Shown: positions 46,803 to 56,282, numbered from the stretch's first letter. The stretch is DNA of 64,000 nt from Leptotrichia sp. oral taxon 221 (GCF_018128245.1 NZ_CP072378.1:806001-870000); one strand, 5' to 3'. Notes: generated by a model from the sequence alone, not told the origin. Translations and numbers: made by a program.

Positions 46803-48413
46803 ATGGAAAAGATGAGAAAGAGTAGAATTAAAAAAAACAGGAGTTTCAAGTTTGTTGTAATGATGATTGGTATGTTGATGTTTGTGATATCGTGCGGAGG
46901 AAATGTTCGAAAAAATGCTAGTAAAGATGAAATTGTAGCAGCTAATTTTCGTGATATTAGAGATTTGAATCCACATAATTATGCAGGTGAGCTTTATGCG
47001 CAGAATATTTTGTATGAAGGACTCGTGTCAATTAATAAGGATGGGAGTATAGCACCACAATTGGCTGAAAAATGGGAAATTTCAAAAGATGGAAAAGAGT
47101 ATACATTTCATCTTAGAAAAAATGTTGTGTTTTCAGATGGAGAAAAGTTTGATGCGAAGGCTGTAAAAGCGAATTTTGATGCAATTATGGAAAATAAAGA
47201 TAGACACGGATGGCTTGAAAGTGTACGTTTATTTAATGGATTTGAAACACCAGATGATTATACATTTAAAATTAAATTGAAAGAACCTTATTATCCGATG
47301 TTGATTGAGCTTGGTTCAATTCGTCCGTTTAGATTTATTTCGCCAAAAGCTATGAAAAATGGTAAGAGTACGAAAAATGGAGTTGACAAGTATGTTGGAA
47401 CTGGACCATATGTTTTAAAATCGAATAAAACTGATGAAGAAGCAGTTTTTGAGGTAAATGAAAAATATTGGGGGAAAAAACCAGCAATTAAGACAATTCG
47501 TGTAAAAGTTATTCCTGAAGAGCAAACAAGAGCATTGGCACTTGAAAAAGGGGATATTGATATAGTATTTGGACGTGATATGATTGATAGTGAATCATTT
47601 AAAAAATTTAAAGATAAAAAAGGATTTTCAGCTATAATGTCTGAACCAGTTGCGACTAGAATGATGCTTATAAACACTACTAAAGGTGCTTTAAAGGATA
47701 AAAATGTAAGAAAAGCGTTACAACATGTTTTGGATAAGAAAGAAATTTCAGAAGGAATTTTTGAAGGAACAGAGACACCAGCTGATTCAATTCTTGCAAA
47801 AACAGTTCCATATGCAAATATTGATGTGCCGGTTTACAATTATTCATTAGATGAAGCGAAAAAATTGTTGGATGCTGCTGGTTGGGTTCAAGGTGCTGAT
47901 GGGAAAAGACAGAAAGATGGTAAACCATTAGTAATTACATTAAATTATAATGCGGATAGTGTTAGTGAAAAATCAATTTCTGAATATTTTGGACAACAAT
48001 TAGCTAAAATTGGAGTAGAATTGAAAACTATTGGGGAAGAAGAGCAATCGTATAGAGATAGAATGAAAAAAGGTGATTTTGATATCGTATTTAATATTTC
48101 GTGGGGAATTCCATATGATCCGCAATCATTTCTTGGTGGTATGAGAAAACCTGTTTATGGAGATTTTGCAGCACAACAAGGATTGCCAGAAAAAGCGAAA
48201 ATTGATGAATCAATTTTAAAAGGATTGAAAACTACGAGTGAGTCTGAAAGAGCAGAATTATTTAAATATGTATTGACAACTTTACAAGATGAAGCTGTTT
48301 ACATTCCAGTAACTTACGAAACAAATAGAGCGATTTTCAATGATAGAGTAAAAGATGTTACATTTGGAACATCATTATACGAAGTTCCTTATTATTCAAT
48401 GAATTTAAAATAA
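46803..48413 (+). CDS. NikA-type ABC substrate-binding lipoprotein (operon 1)
   Basis: About 536 residues; the ATG at 46803 has GGAGGA 7 nt upstream. Lipobox Cys31 in FVISCGG. Family 5 binding protein closest in pattern to E. coli NikA: LNPHNYAGELYAQNILYEGLV, WGIPYDPQSFLGGM and FAAQQGLPEKAKID. NikA binds nickel or metal-chelate complexes. By eye alignment to remembered E. coli NikA, the metal-contacting His416 position is Tyr here (RKPVYGDF). The substrate may therefore be a differently held metallophore or a peptide. It heads a five-gene importer. Confidence 0.85.
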   Translation: MEKMRKSRIKKNRSFKFVVMMIGMLMFVISCGGNVRKNASKDEIVAANFRDIRDLNPHNYAGELYAQNILYEGLVSINKDGSIAPQLAEKWEISKDGKEYTFHLRKNVVFSDGEKFDAKAVKANFDAIMENKDRHGWLESVRLFNGFETPDDYTFKIKLKEPYYPMLIELGSIRPFRFISPKAMKNGKSTKNGVDKYVGTGPYVLKSNKTDEEAVFEVNEKYWGKKPAIKTIRVKVIPEEQTRALALEKGDIDIVFGRDMIDSESFKKFKDKKGFSAIMSEPVATRMMLINTTKGALKDKNVRKALQHVLDKKEISEGIFEGTETPADSILAKTVPYANIDVPVYNYSLDEAKKLLDAAGWVQGADGKRQKDGKPLVITLNYNADSVSEKSISEYFGQQLAKIGVELKTIGEEEQSYRDRMKKGDFDIVFNISWGIPYDPQSFLGGMRKPVYGDFAAQQGLPEKAKIDESILKGLKTTSESERAELFKYVLTTLQDEAVYIPVTYETNRAIFNDRVKDVTFGTSLYEVPYYSMNLK

Positions 48414-48424
48414 AATAAATTTGT

Positions 48425-48516
48425 ATCTGGTATATTTGGAAAATTTGAATATACAGATTAATATTAGGCTTGTTCGGTAATTTCAAAAAATTAAAAAGTT
48501 TTGGTTATCGAATAAG
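48425..48516 (+). promoter_or_regulatory. Two intercistronic hairpins after the binding-protein gene
   Basis: Hairpin 1: 48425-48436 with 48448-48458 (11 bp, one bulge). Hairpin 2: CTTGTTCGGTAA (48469-48480) with TTATCGAATAAG (48505-48516), 12 bp with two G-U pairs. Such structures can protect the binding-protein mRNA or partly terminate transcription, giving more receptor than permease. Confidence 0.55.
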
Positions 48517-48591
48517 TTTGTTTAAAGTAAAATGTTAAAGAGAAATTTTTTAAAATAGAATTTGAAAAATTTAGAAAGGGAAGTTTATTAG

Positions 48592-49530
48592 ATGAAAAAA
48601 TATATAATAAAACGGATTTTAATATCAATTCCTTTAATTATCGGGATTACATTTATTGCATTTTGTTTGATAAATTTAATTCCGTCAGATCCAGCAGAAG
48701 TGGCTTTGCGTGTGAATGATATTACTCCGACACAAGCTGATATTCAGAAAATGCGTGAATTACTTGGATTAAATAGACCGTTTTTTTTACGGTATTTTGA
48801 TTGGCTTTGGAAGAGTTTGCATTTTGATTTTGGAATTTCATATGTGAATACAAATAGAAAAGTTACTGATGAAATTGCTAGAAGTTTACCTGTAACATTA
48901 AAATTGGCGGGGATTTCGCTTGTGATGATATTTGGAATGAGTATTCCAATTGGAGTGCTTTGTGCGATTAAGAAAAATAGCTTTTTTGATAAAATAACTA
49001 GAGTGATTGTATTTTTAGGAACTGCAATTCCAGATTATTGGTTATCTCTTATACTTTTATCAATTTTTGCATTAAAACTTAATATATTTCCAATTAGCGG
49101 AGTTGGTTCGATTTCAGGCTATATTTTACCTGCGTTTGCATTAAGTATGAGCTATATTTCGACGTATATTCGGTTGATTCGGACAAATATGATTGAAACA
49201 TTGGAGAAAGATCATATTTATTATGCGAAGGTTAGAGGACTTTCAAAAAAATCAATAATTTTTAAACATGCGTTGAAAAATTCTATTCATTCGTCATTGA
49301 ATGCACTTGGAATGAGTGTTGTAAAATTAGTTGCTGGAACATTTATAATTGAAAATATTTTTGTGTTGCCAGGAATTGGGCGACTTTGTGTACAAGCGAT
49401 ATTTGGGAGAGATTATCCGATAATACAGGCATATGTGCTAATTATGGGAGTTTTGTTTGTCGTGTGTAATTTAATTGTGGATGTTGTGAGTTGTTATATT
49501 GATCCAAGAATTGCAGAGAAAGAGGTGTAA
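48592..49530 (+). CDS. NikB-type ABC permease (operon 1)
   Basis: 312 residues, six transmembrane helices, beginning KKYIIKRILISIPLIIGITFIAFCLINLIPSDPAE as in DppB/NikB proteins. The EAA cytoplasmic loop is KVRGLSKKSIIFKHALKN. It pairs with the next gene to form the membrane channel. GAAAGGGAAG upstream. It is separated from the binding-protein gene by 178 nt containing hairpins. Confidence 0.93.
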   Translation: MKKYIIKRILISIPLIIGITFIAFCLINLIPSDPAEVALRVNDITPTQADIQKMRELLGLNRPFFLRYFDWLWKSLHFDFGISYVNTNRKVTDEIARSLPVTLKLAGISLVMIFGMSIPIGVLCAIKKNSFFDKITRVIVFLGTAIPDYWLSLILLSIFALKLNIFPISGVGSISGYILPAFALSMSYISTYIRLIRTNMIETLEKDHIYYAKVRGLSKKSIIFKHALKNSIHSSLNALGMSVVKLVAGTFIIENIFVLPGIGRLCVQAIFGRDYPIIQAYVLIMGVLFVVCNLIVDVVSCYIDPRIAEKEV

Positions 49531-49531
49531 A

Positions 49532-50332
49532 ATGAAAAAAATATTGAAGGATAAAGTGGCGTTAATGTGTTTAATTATACTTGCAATAATTATACTTTTA
49601 GGAATTTTTGCACCAATTATTTCAAGTTACAATCCGCTTGAAGGAAGTCTCACTCAAAAATTTAAAAGTCCATCATTAAAACATCTTTTAGGAACAGACT
49701 ATTTAGGAAGAGATACGTTTACAAGATTAATTTATGGAGTGAGAACAACTTTATTTTTATCAGTTGCGACAATGATTCCAACCATTTTAATAGGATTAAT
49801 TGTGGGACTTATTTCAGGATATTTTCGAGGAATTATTGATGAAATTCTTATGAGATTTTGTGATGTAATGATGTCATTTCCAAGCCAAGTAATGATTTTA
49901 GCTATAATTGGGGCCTTGGGAGTAGGAATAAGAAATGTAATTATTGCGAATATTGTTGTAAAATGGATGTGGTATGCGAGAATGATTCGTGGAAATGTAA
50001 TTCGTCAAAATGATAAAAATTATATTCTTTTTTCAAAAGTAATTGGAGCGAAGACACCATATATTCTTAAAAAGCACATTATTCCACTTATAATGCCAGA
50101 ATTAATTGTATTAATTACGTTAGATATGGGTTGGATGATTTTGAGCATTTCAACTTTATCTTTTTTAGGATTGGGAGTGCAGCCACCAGTTCCAGAATGG
50201 GGAGCAATGCTTAGTGAGGCTAAAAATGTAATTAGCACAAGACCAGAACAAATGCTAATTCCAGGACTTGCTATTGTAATAACAGTTGCAGCTTTTAATT
50301 TATTAGGAGATAGTTTTAAGGATAATCAATAA
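49532..50332 (+). CDS. NikC-type ABC permease (operon 1)
   Basis: About 266 residues from the ATG at 49532, one base after the stop of the previous gene, with AGAGGTG upstream; an earlier in-frame ATG at 49499 lies inside the previous gene. Typical DppC/NikC N-terminus (ILGIFAPIISSYNPLEG) with LLGTDYLGRDTFTRLIYG and the EAA loop VIGAKTPYILKKHIIP. It forms the heterodimeric channel with the preceding permease. Confidence 0.93.
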   Translation: MKKILKDKVALMCLIILAIIILLGIFAPIISSYNPLEGSLTQKFKSPSLKHLLGTDYLGRDTFTRLIYGVRTTLFLSVATMIPTILIGLIVGLISGYFRGIIDEILMRFCDVMMSFPSQVMILAIIGALGVGIRNVIIANIVVKWMWYARMIRGNVIRQNDKNYILFSKVIGAKTPYILKKHIIPLIMPELIVLITLDMGWMILSISTLSFLGLGVQPPVPEWGAMLSEAKNVISTRPEQMLIPGLAIVITVAAFNLLGDSFKDNQ

Positions 50333-50347
50333 AGGAGTTTTGACAAG

Positions 50348-51172
50348 ATGAATATACTAGAAGTTAAAAATCTGGAAGTAATTCTAAAAAAAAATAATAA
50401 AAAAATTATAAAAAATATTAGTTTCTCGATAGAAAAAAATAGCTGTGTTGGGATTCTTGGAGAAAGTGGAAGTGGTAAAAGTATTACCTGTAAGTCAATT
50501 TTAAATATACTGAATGATAATTTTAATATTAATGGAGAAATTATTTTTGATGGGAAAAATTTAATTAATTATACAGAAAAAGAAATGAAAAATATCCGAG
50601 GTAAACAAATTTGCATGATTTTACAAAATCCAATGACTTCATTTGATCCACTATTTACAATTCAAAATCAAATGGTTGAAACTTTTTTGGAGCATTTGAA
50701 TATTTCAGCTAAAGACGCACTAGAGTTGGCGAAGGAATCGTTAGAAAAAATGAGAATGAAGGACATTGATGTTGTTTTGAAAAAATATCCGCATGAATTG
50801 AGTGGTGGAATGTTGCAAAGAGTGATGATTGCAATAGCAATTGCATTGAAACCGAAGTTGATAATAGCTGATGAACCGACGACAGCAATAGATTCTCTTA
50901 ATCAAAAAGATATTATTGAAGAATTTAAAATATTGAAAAATGAAATAAATGTGTCGATTCTATTTGTAACGCATGATTTGGGAGTTTTGTCTTATTTGGC
51001 AGATAAATTAATTGTTATGCAAAATGGAGAAATTGTTGAAAGTGGAACGACAGCTGAAATAATAAATAATCACAGTCATGAACATACAAATTTTTTAATT
51101 GAAACTCGAAGAGCTTTGATGAAAAAGTTTAAAGAAGTGGCTGATTGGATATCGAATGAAGGTGAGAATTAA
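50348..51172 (+). CDS. NikD/DppD-type ABC ATPase (operon 1)
   Basis: 274 residues. Walker A GESGSGKS, Q-loop CMILQNPMTSFDP, signature LSGGMLQR, Walker B LIIADEPTTAID and switch VTHDLGVLSYLADK. Members of this subfamily drive peptide or nickel import with a partner ATPase. AAAGGAG lies 10 nt upstream. The C-terminal extension found in DppD-type proteins is short. It overlaps the ribosome site of the next gene. Confidence 0.94.
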   Translation: MNILEVKNLEVILKKNNKKIIKNISFSIEKNSCVGILGESGSGKSITCKSILNILNDNFNINGEIIFDGKNLINYTEKEMKNIRGKQICMILQNPMTSFDPLFTIQNQMVETFLEHLNISAKDALELAKESLEKMRMKDIDVVLKKYPHELSGGMLQRVMIAIAIALKPKLIIADEPTTAIDSLNQKDIIEEFKILKNEINVSILFVTHDLGVLSYLADKLIVMQNGEIVESGTTAEIINNHSHEHTNFLIETRRALMKKFKEVADWISNEGEN

Positions 51173-51176
51173 ATTT

Positions 51177-51983
51177 ATGAGTAAAGAAATAAAAAATGAA
51201 AATAACATTTTACTGAAAGTTCTAAATATTAAAAAAAGTTATACGCAGAAAAAATTTCTAAAAAAATCTGTGAAAATAGTATTAAATGATGTTTCACTTT
51301 CATTGGAGCAAGGAAAATGTGTTGGAATTATTGGAGAAAGTGGGAGTGGCAAAAGTACGCTTGGAAGGATAATTACTGGGATTGAGAAGGCAGATTCTGG
51401 TGTAGTCGAATTTGAAGGGAAAAATATTCACCAAAAAGAAAATAGAAATATGAAAAATGATATTAGTGTTGTTTTTCAAAATTATGTTTCGTCGGTAAAT
51501 CCTAGATTTTCAGTTGCTCAGATTATTGCTGAACCATTAATAATTAGTTCTCAAGTGAATAGAAGTAAAATTGATAAAAATAAGATAGACGAAGAAGTGA
51601 AAAAATTGATAAAAATTGTGGGACTTTCAGAGGAATTTTTGGAAAGGTTTCCACATGAATTGAGTGGTGGGCAACTTCAAAGAGTTTGTATAGCACGGGC
51701 AATTGTGACAAAGCCGAAGTTTATTTTGTTGGATGAAGCTGTTAGTTCTCTAGATGTTTCTACACAAGTTGAGATTTTAGATTTATTACAAAAGTTGAAA
51801 AAAGAGTATAATTTATCATACATTTTTATAACTCACGATTTATTGACGATAACTTATATTTGTGATAGTGTAATATTTTTTAAAGATGGAAAAATTGAAG
51901 AAAAAATTGATGATATACGGAACTTGAAAAATATTAAAAAAGATTATTCGAAAAAATTATTGGAGGCGGTAATAGAATTTTGA
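51177..51983 (+). CDS. NikE/DppF-type ABC ATPase (operon 1)
   Basis: About 268 residues from the ATG at 51177 (GAAGGTGAG about 10 nt upstream). An earlier in-frame ATG at 51156 overlaps the previous gene and is less likely. Walker A GESGSGKST, NYVSSVNPRFSV at the Q-loop, signature LSGGQLQR and Walker B FILLDEAVSSLD. Second ATPase of the importer. Its stop TGA shares bases with the ATG of the MATE gene (TGATG). Confidence 0.94.
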   Translation: MSKEIKNENNILLKVLNIKKSYTQKKFLKKSVKIVLNDVSLSLEQGKCVGIIGESGSGKSTLGRIITGIEKADSGVVEFEGKNIHQKENRNMKNDISVVFQNYVSSVNPRFSVAQIIAEPLIISSQVNRSKIDKNKIDEEVKKLIKIVGLSEEFLERFPHELSGGQLQRVCIARAIVTKPKFILLDEAVSSLDVSTQVEILDLLQKLKKEYNLSYIFITHDLLTITYICDSVIFFKDGKIEEKIDDIRNLKNIKKDYSKKLLEAVIEF

Positions 51984-53344
51984 TGAAAAAGAAAAATATA
52001 AATTTGGAAAGTTATAGAAATTGGGAGTACTTGAAGTTAGCATTAGGGTTTACGTTATCGACATTGACGACGCCACTGTTAAATTCTGTCGATACTGCAG
52101 TTGTAGGGAACTTGCCAAATCCAGTATTTATCGGTGGAGTTACGCTTGGAGGAACGATTTTTAATACGATTTATTGGCTATTTGGATTTTTGCGTGTAAG
52201 TACATCAGGATACTCAGCAAAAGCTTTTGGGGAAAAGAATAAGAGTGAAGAAATTACAGCTTTAATCCGTCCTGCGATAATTTCAGTTTTAATCGGAATG
52301 TTTTTCGTTCTTTTTCAAAAAGTTATTTTATGGGGATTTTCAAACTTTTTTGATGCTGAAAAAGAAATAACGAAATATCTAGAAATTTATTTCAATATTT
52401 TAATATGGGGGGCACCTTTTGTACTACTAAATTACACATTTTTAGGCTGGATAATGGGACGAAAAGAAATCAAAAAGTGCTTAATCTTACAACTTTTAAC
52501 AAATGTCACAAATATTATGTTAGATTTATATTTTGTAAAAGTTTTAAAAATGGATGTTGCTGGAGTAGCAATTGCAACCTTGGTTTCACAAATATTAACG
52601 ACTATTTTATCAATATTAATAATTTTGAGAACTTTTTCTATAAAAGAAATTTTTAGTAATATTGATTTAAAGAAAATTTTAGAAAAGTCAGAAATAAAAA
52701 AAGTTGGAGCAGTAAATTTTAACTTAGTGATTAGAACACTTTGTCTTTTAATAACAACAAATTTATTTCTTGAAAAAGCGGCACATAGTGGAAAAATAGT
52801 ACTAGCAGCTAATTCGATATTATTCCAAATTCAATATTTAATTGCATATATTTTTGATGGTTTTGCAAATGCTTCAAGTGTTTTTTCAGGAATAGCGATT
52901 GGTGAGAAAAATTTTTCAAAATTAAAGTGGACACTAAAAAAGTCAATAAATTCAAGTATTGCTATTTCTATATTTTTAAGTATTGTAATTATAATATTTG
53001 ATGAAAGTTTTTTGATGTTTTATACAAAAAATATTGAAGTTATACAAATTACAAATCAATATAAAATTTGGATAATTATTTTTCCGTTAGTTGTGAGTTT
53101 TGGATTGGTTGTATACGGTAATTTTACTGGAGTGATGGAAACAAAATATATTAAAAAATCGATGTTACAAGCATTAATTGTATTTTTGATTTTTTATTTT
53201 TTAGCAACAGAAATTTATCAAAATCACGGACTGTGGCTATCATTTTTGGCTTTTTCTCTTTCAAGGTCAGTATTTTTAATGAGATATGTAAAAAGATTTC
53301 TAAAAAAATATGAAAATTTATTAATTGTGTCAGAACATTTGTAA
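51983..53344 (+). CDS. MATE-family efflux transporter (DinF-like)
   Basis: About 453 residues with 12 predicted membrane helices. The N-terminal TTPLLNSVDTAVVGNLPNP motif is typical of DinF-type MATE antiporters, which export cationic compounds using a Na+ or H+ gradient. Its start codon overlaps the stop of the importer ATPase gene (TGATG), so it belongs to the same operon and is translationally coupled. Exporters beside Nik/Opp importers sometimes secrete a metallophore; here that is only a hypothesis. Confidence 0.92.
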   Translation: MKKKNINLESYRNWEYLKLALGFTLSTLTTPLLNSVDTAVVGNLPNPVFIGGVTLGGTIFNTIYWLFGFLRVSTSGYSAKAFGEKNKSEEITALIRPAIISVLIGMFFVLFQKVILWGFSNFFDAEKEITKYLEIYFNILIWGAPFVLLNYTFLGWIMGRKEIKKCLILQLLTNVTNIMLDLYFVKVLKMDVAGVAIATLVSQILTTILSILIILRTFSIKEIFSNIDLKKILEKSEIKKVGAVNFNLVIRTLCLLITTNLFLEKAAHSGKIVLAANSILFQIQYLIAYIFDGFANASSVFSGIAIGEKNFSKLKWTLKKSINSSIAISIFLSIVIIIFDESFLMFYTKNIEVIQITNQYKIWIIIFPLVVSFGLVVYGNFTGVMETKYIKKSMLQALIVFLIFYFLATEIYQNHGLWLSFLAFSLSRSVFLMRYVKRFLKKYENLLIVSEHL

Positions 53345-53478
53345 CTATAGTTATGTGAGATTCAAAAAAAAAATTTTAAATATGGAGAAATCAAAGATAA
53401 AAAATAAATTTGAAATATAAAACTAAAAAATTAGTTAATTTTATTCGTTTTCTATGAAAAATCATTACAAATTTATAA

Positions 53479-53506
53479 TTGAATTAACAGAAATATAGAG
53501 TATACT
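53479..53506 (+). promoter_or_regulatory. Promoter of the MliC-like gene
   Basis: TTGAAT (53479-53484), 16-nt spacer, TATACT (53501-53506). Confidence 0.55.
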
Positions 53507-53545
53507 CTTACTGAAGTAAATTATGAAGAAGAGAGGATGATAGTT

Positions 53546-53917
53546 ATGAAACTATTGAAAAAATCTATGTTAGTATTATCTGTAATGACTTTAGTTGGAG
53601 GAATGGCTTTCGCTGCAGCACCTAAAAATAGAAAAAAAGCGCCTGCTAGAAAAACAGTTGCTAAAAAAGTTGTTGCAAAAAGACCTGCAGCAGAATCATA
53701 CACTTGTGGAGCTGAAAGAATAACAGTTACTTATCCAACAACAAAAACTGCAAAAGTAGTAACAAAAGCTGGAAAAGTTTATAACTTAAATGTAGCAGTT
53801 TCAGGAAGTGGAGCAAGATATGTTTCTAAACGTGGAGATATAGAATTCTTTAAAGGTGGAAAAGACGCTATCTATAGAGGACCTAATAATATTGAAAAAT
53901 CTTGCACAAGAAGATAA
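53546..53917 (+). CDS. MliC-family lysozyme inhibitor-like protein
   Basis: About 123 residues from the ATG at 53546 (GAGAGG 9 nt upstream; the ATG at 53537 abuts the site). Signal peptide MKLLKKSMLVLSVMTLVGGMAFA, a Lys/Ala-rich linker, then an MliC domain: YTCGAERITVTYP, GKVYNLNVAVSGSGARYVSK and GGKDAIYRG, with two Cys that probably pair. The family inhibits host c-type lysozyme in the periplasm or at the cell surface. The basic linker could bind the envelope. There is no lipobox, so it is soluble periplasmic or secreted. Confidence 0.85.
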   Translation: MKLLKKSMLVLSVMTLVGGMAFAAAPKNRKKAPARKTVAKKVVAKRPAAESYTCGAERITVTYPTTKTAKVVTKAGKVYNLNVAVSGSGARYVSKRGDIEFFKGGKDAIYRGPNNIEKSCTRR

Positions 53918-53923
53918 TTACAG

Positions 53924-54047
53924 AAAAGTAAGAATGTAAAATTCTAATAAAAGTTTTTTACTTTTGAAATTCAAGAAATAATTTATGATAAAAACATAAT
54001 TGACAGATCATACTGAAAAAGTAAGATTTGAAAATTATGTTTTTTTA
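53924..54047 (+). terminator. Two consecutive terminator-like hairpins
   Basis: First: AAAAGTAA (53924-53931) with TTACTTTT (53958-53965), inner AGAAT/ATTCT. Second: AACATAATT (53993-54001) with AATTATGTT (54033-54041) and a T run to 54047. Confidence 0.6.
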
Positions 54048-54071
54048 TTTTTAAAATTTCTAAATAATTGA

Positions 54072-54100
54072 TTGAAAAAAAGTACAAAAGATGTTAGAAT
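54072..54100 (+). promoter_or_regulatory. Promoter of the riboswitch-controlled Nik operon 2
   Basis: TTGAAA (54072-54077), 17-nt spacer, TAGAAT (54095-54100), extended TG (54092-54093), about 40 nt before the riboswitch. Confidence 0.7.
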
Positions 54101-54148
54101 TCTAGTAAAGAGAAATTATTATTTTTGCAATAAAAAATGAAAATTAAT

Positions 54149-54288
54149 TTGTTATGACAGATTTATTAATCGAGAGATAGGAAAGTGAGTGCGATTCTCA
54201 CACTGTCCCGCAACCGTAAAAAGACAAATTACTAAAAGAAAAGGAGTAAAAAGAAAAAGTCTTTAAGTCGGATAGCTATCCATAACAA
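54149..54288 (+). ncRNA. Cobalamin riboswitch
   Basis: Closing stem TTGTTATG (54149-54156) with CATAACAA (54281-54288). The interior has the B12-box features: GTGAGTGCGATTCTCAC hairpin, then the highly conserved CTGTCCCGCAACCGTAA (54203-54219), and AAGTCGGATAGC near the 3' side. It senses adenosyl- or related cobalamin and usually turns genes off. It is located between a promoter and an intrinsic terminator, upstream of a NikA-type gene. Confidence 0.92.
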
Positions 54289-54407
54289 TTATTCATAAAT
54301 TAACTACGGAAGATGGTTAAAAGAATTATAATTTTTAGATAGGGTTAAAAGTTTATTTTTACTTTTGATTTAAATTTTAAAGTTGAAGAAATTATATTGT
54401 TGTTTGA

Positions 54408-54433
54408 CCGTTTGTTTAGAAACGGATTTTTTT
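54408..54433 (+). terminator. Riboswitch expression-platform terminator
   Basis: CCGTTT (54408-54413), loop GTTTAG, AAACGG (54420-54425), then seven T. It lies about 60 nt before the start codon, so B12 binding probably promotes premature termination. Confidence 0.85.
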
Positions 54434-54492
54434 ATGAAAAAAATTTTTTGAATTTTGTGAGATAATAAAATTTAAATCAAGGAGATGAAAAA

Positions 54493-56115
54493 ATGAAAAA
54501 TTTATTGAAAGTAATTTTTGTTTTATTTGTGATGGGAACTCTTTTTGCTTGTCAGTCTAAAAAAGAAGGAGCGGCAAAAGGAAAAACAGAAAAATCAGGG
54601 AAAATTACGTTAGCGTTTAATCAGGATCCCGTAGGAAATTTGAATCCACATGAGTATTTACCAAGTCAATTTATTACGCAAGATATGGTTTATGATGGAC
54701 TTGTATCTTATGGGGAAAATGGAGAAATTAAGCCAATGTTGGCAGAATCATGGAAAATCTCTAAAGATGGGAAAACTTATACTTTTAATCTTAGAAAAAA
54801 TGTAAAATTTTCAGATGGATCAAAATTTGATGCAAAAAATGTTGTGAAAAATTTTGATACTATTTTTTCTAAAGAAAATAAGCCTAATCATTCTTGGTTT
54901 GCGTTCACGAATCATTTGAAGTCATATAGAGCTGTGGATGATTATACATTTGAAATAGTGTTAGATACGCCGTATACTGCGACATTGTATGATTTGGCGA
55001 TGATTAGACCTATAAGATTTTTGGGGGATGCTGGATTTCCTGAAAATGGAGATACTTCGAAAGGGATTAAAAAACCTGTAGGAACTGGAGCATGGGTTTT
55101 GAAAGAACATAAAAATAATGAATATGCAGTGTTTGTAAGAAATGAATATTATTGGGGGAAAAAACCAGCAGCATCTGAAGTTGTAATTAAGGATATTCCT
55201 GATAGTGAAACACTTGCACTTCAATTTGAATCAGGGGATATTGATTTGATTTATGGAAATGGATTGATTAGTTTAGATAGATTCCAATCATATAGACAAG
55301 ATAAAAAATATACAACAGCAACTTCTGATCCAATGTCTACAAGAATGATACTTTTAAATACTACAAGTCCAATTTTGAAAGATTTAAAAGTTAGACAGGC
55401 TTTGAGTTATGCAGTGGATAAACAAAGTATTGCTAAGAATATATTTGGTGGAGTTGAAAAACCTGCAGATGCGATTTTTGCACCAAATGTACCTAATACA
55501 AATGTTGAGTTGAAGAAATATAATTTTGATATTGCTAAGGCTGAAAAAATGCTTGATGAGGCTGGATGGAAAAAAGGCGCTGATGGTATAAGAGAAAAAG
55601 ATGGTAAGAAAATGGTATTGTTATTCCCATATATTAGTTCAAAAGTTACAGATAAAAATGTAGGTGAATATATTCAAGGAGAATGGAAAAAAATCGGTGT
55701 TCAAGTTGATTTGAAGGCGATGGAAGAAAAGGCATACTGGGAAAATGCAATTACTAGAAATTATGACCTTATGTCTGATTTTTCGTGGGGAGCACCATGG
55801 GATCCGCATGCTTATTTGACTTCAATGGCTGATGATTCAACAAAAGGAACTAATCCAGCTTATGCTGCACAATTAGGATTGCCAATGAAAGCTGAATTGG
55901 ATAAAACTATTAAAGCGTTGCTAGTGGAACCAAATGAAGCTAAATTAAAAGAAATGTATAAATATGTATTGACTACTTTAAATGATCAAGCTGTATATAT
56001 TCCAATTACATATCAAGCTTTATTGAGTGTTTATAGAACAGGTGAATTGGAAGGGGTTAAATTTATGCCAGAAGAAAATAGAATACCAGTTTGGACAACT
56101 GTAAAAGTAAAATAA
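54493..56115 (+). CDS. NikA-type ABC binding lipoprotein, B12-regulated (operon 2)
   Basis: 540 residues. Lipobox Cys20 in TLFACQS. Family 5 binding protein with NikA-like motifs LNPHEYLPSQFITQDMVYDGLV, IRPIRFLGDAGF, VGTGAWVLKEHKNNEYAVF and SWGAPWDPHAYLTSM. The segment aligned with E. coli NikA His416 is replaced by a Ser/Thr-rich loop (DDSTKGTNPAY). Control by a cobalamin riboswitch points to cobalt or a corrinoid precursor as ligand; this is inferred. AAGGAG lies upstream. A terminator separates it from the permease genes. Confidence 0.88.
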   Translation: MKNLLKVIFVLFVMGTLFACQSKKEGAAKGKTEKSGKITLAFNQDPVGNLNPHEYLPSQFITQDMVYDGLVSYGENGEIKPMLAESWKISKDGKTYTFNLRKNVKFSDGSKFDAKNVVKNFDTIFSKENKPNHSWFAFTNHLKSYRAVDDYTFEIVLDTPYTATLYDLAMIRPIRFLGDAGFPENGDTSKGIKKPVGTGAWVLKEHKNNEYAVFVRNEYYWGKKPAASEVVIKDIPDSETLALQFESGDIDLIYGNGLISLDRFQSYRQDKKYTTATSDPMSTRMILLNTTSPILKDLKVRQALSYAVDKQSIAKNIFGGVEKPADAIFAPNVPNTNVELKKYNFDIAKAEKMLDEAGWKKGADGIREKDGKKMVLLFPYISSKVTDKNVGEYIQGEWKKIGVQVDLKAMEEKAYWENAITRNYDLMSDFSWGAPWDPHAYLTSMADDSTKGTNPAYAAQLGLPMKAELDKTIKALLVEPNEAKLKEMYKYVLTTLNDQAVYIPITYQALLSVYRTGELEGVKFMPEENRIPVWTTVKVK

Positions 56116-56129
56116 ATTAAAGTATTAGA

Positions 56130-56175
56130 AATAGATTTTATTGATGAATTTATTAGTTGATAAAATCTATTTTTT
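56130..56175 (+). terminator. Internal terminator between binding-protein and permease genes
   Basis: AATAGATTTTAT (56130-56141) pairs perfectly with ATAAAATCTATT (56160-56171), followed by five T. It probably lowers permease expression relative to the binding protein. Confidence 0.75.
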
Positions 56176-56219
56176 AGATTTTTTATAAAAAAATATTTGG
56201 GTTTAGAGAATGTCTATAA

Positions 56220-56282
56220 TTTTGTGTAAATTAATAGATGAATTCAGTAAATTCAATACTTTGCTATTCTGTTTACACAAAA
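56220..56282 (+). promoter_or_regulatory. Structured leader before the NikB-like gene of operon 2
   Basis: TTTTGTGTAAA (56220-56230) pairs with TTTACACAAAA (56272-56282). The loop contains GAATTC(A)GTAAATTC. The same 10-nt arms occur in the terminator at 32821-32863. No T run follows. Confidence 0.45.
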
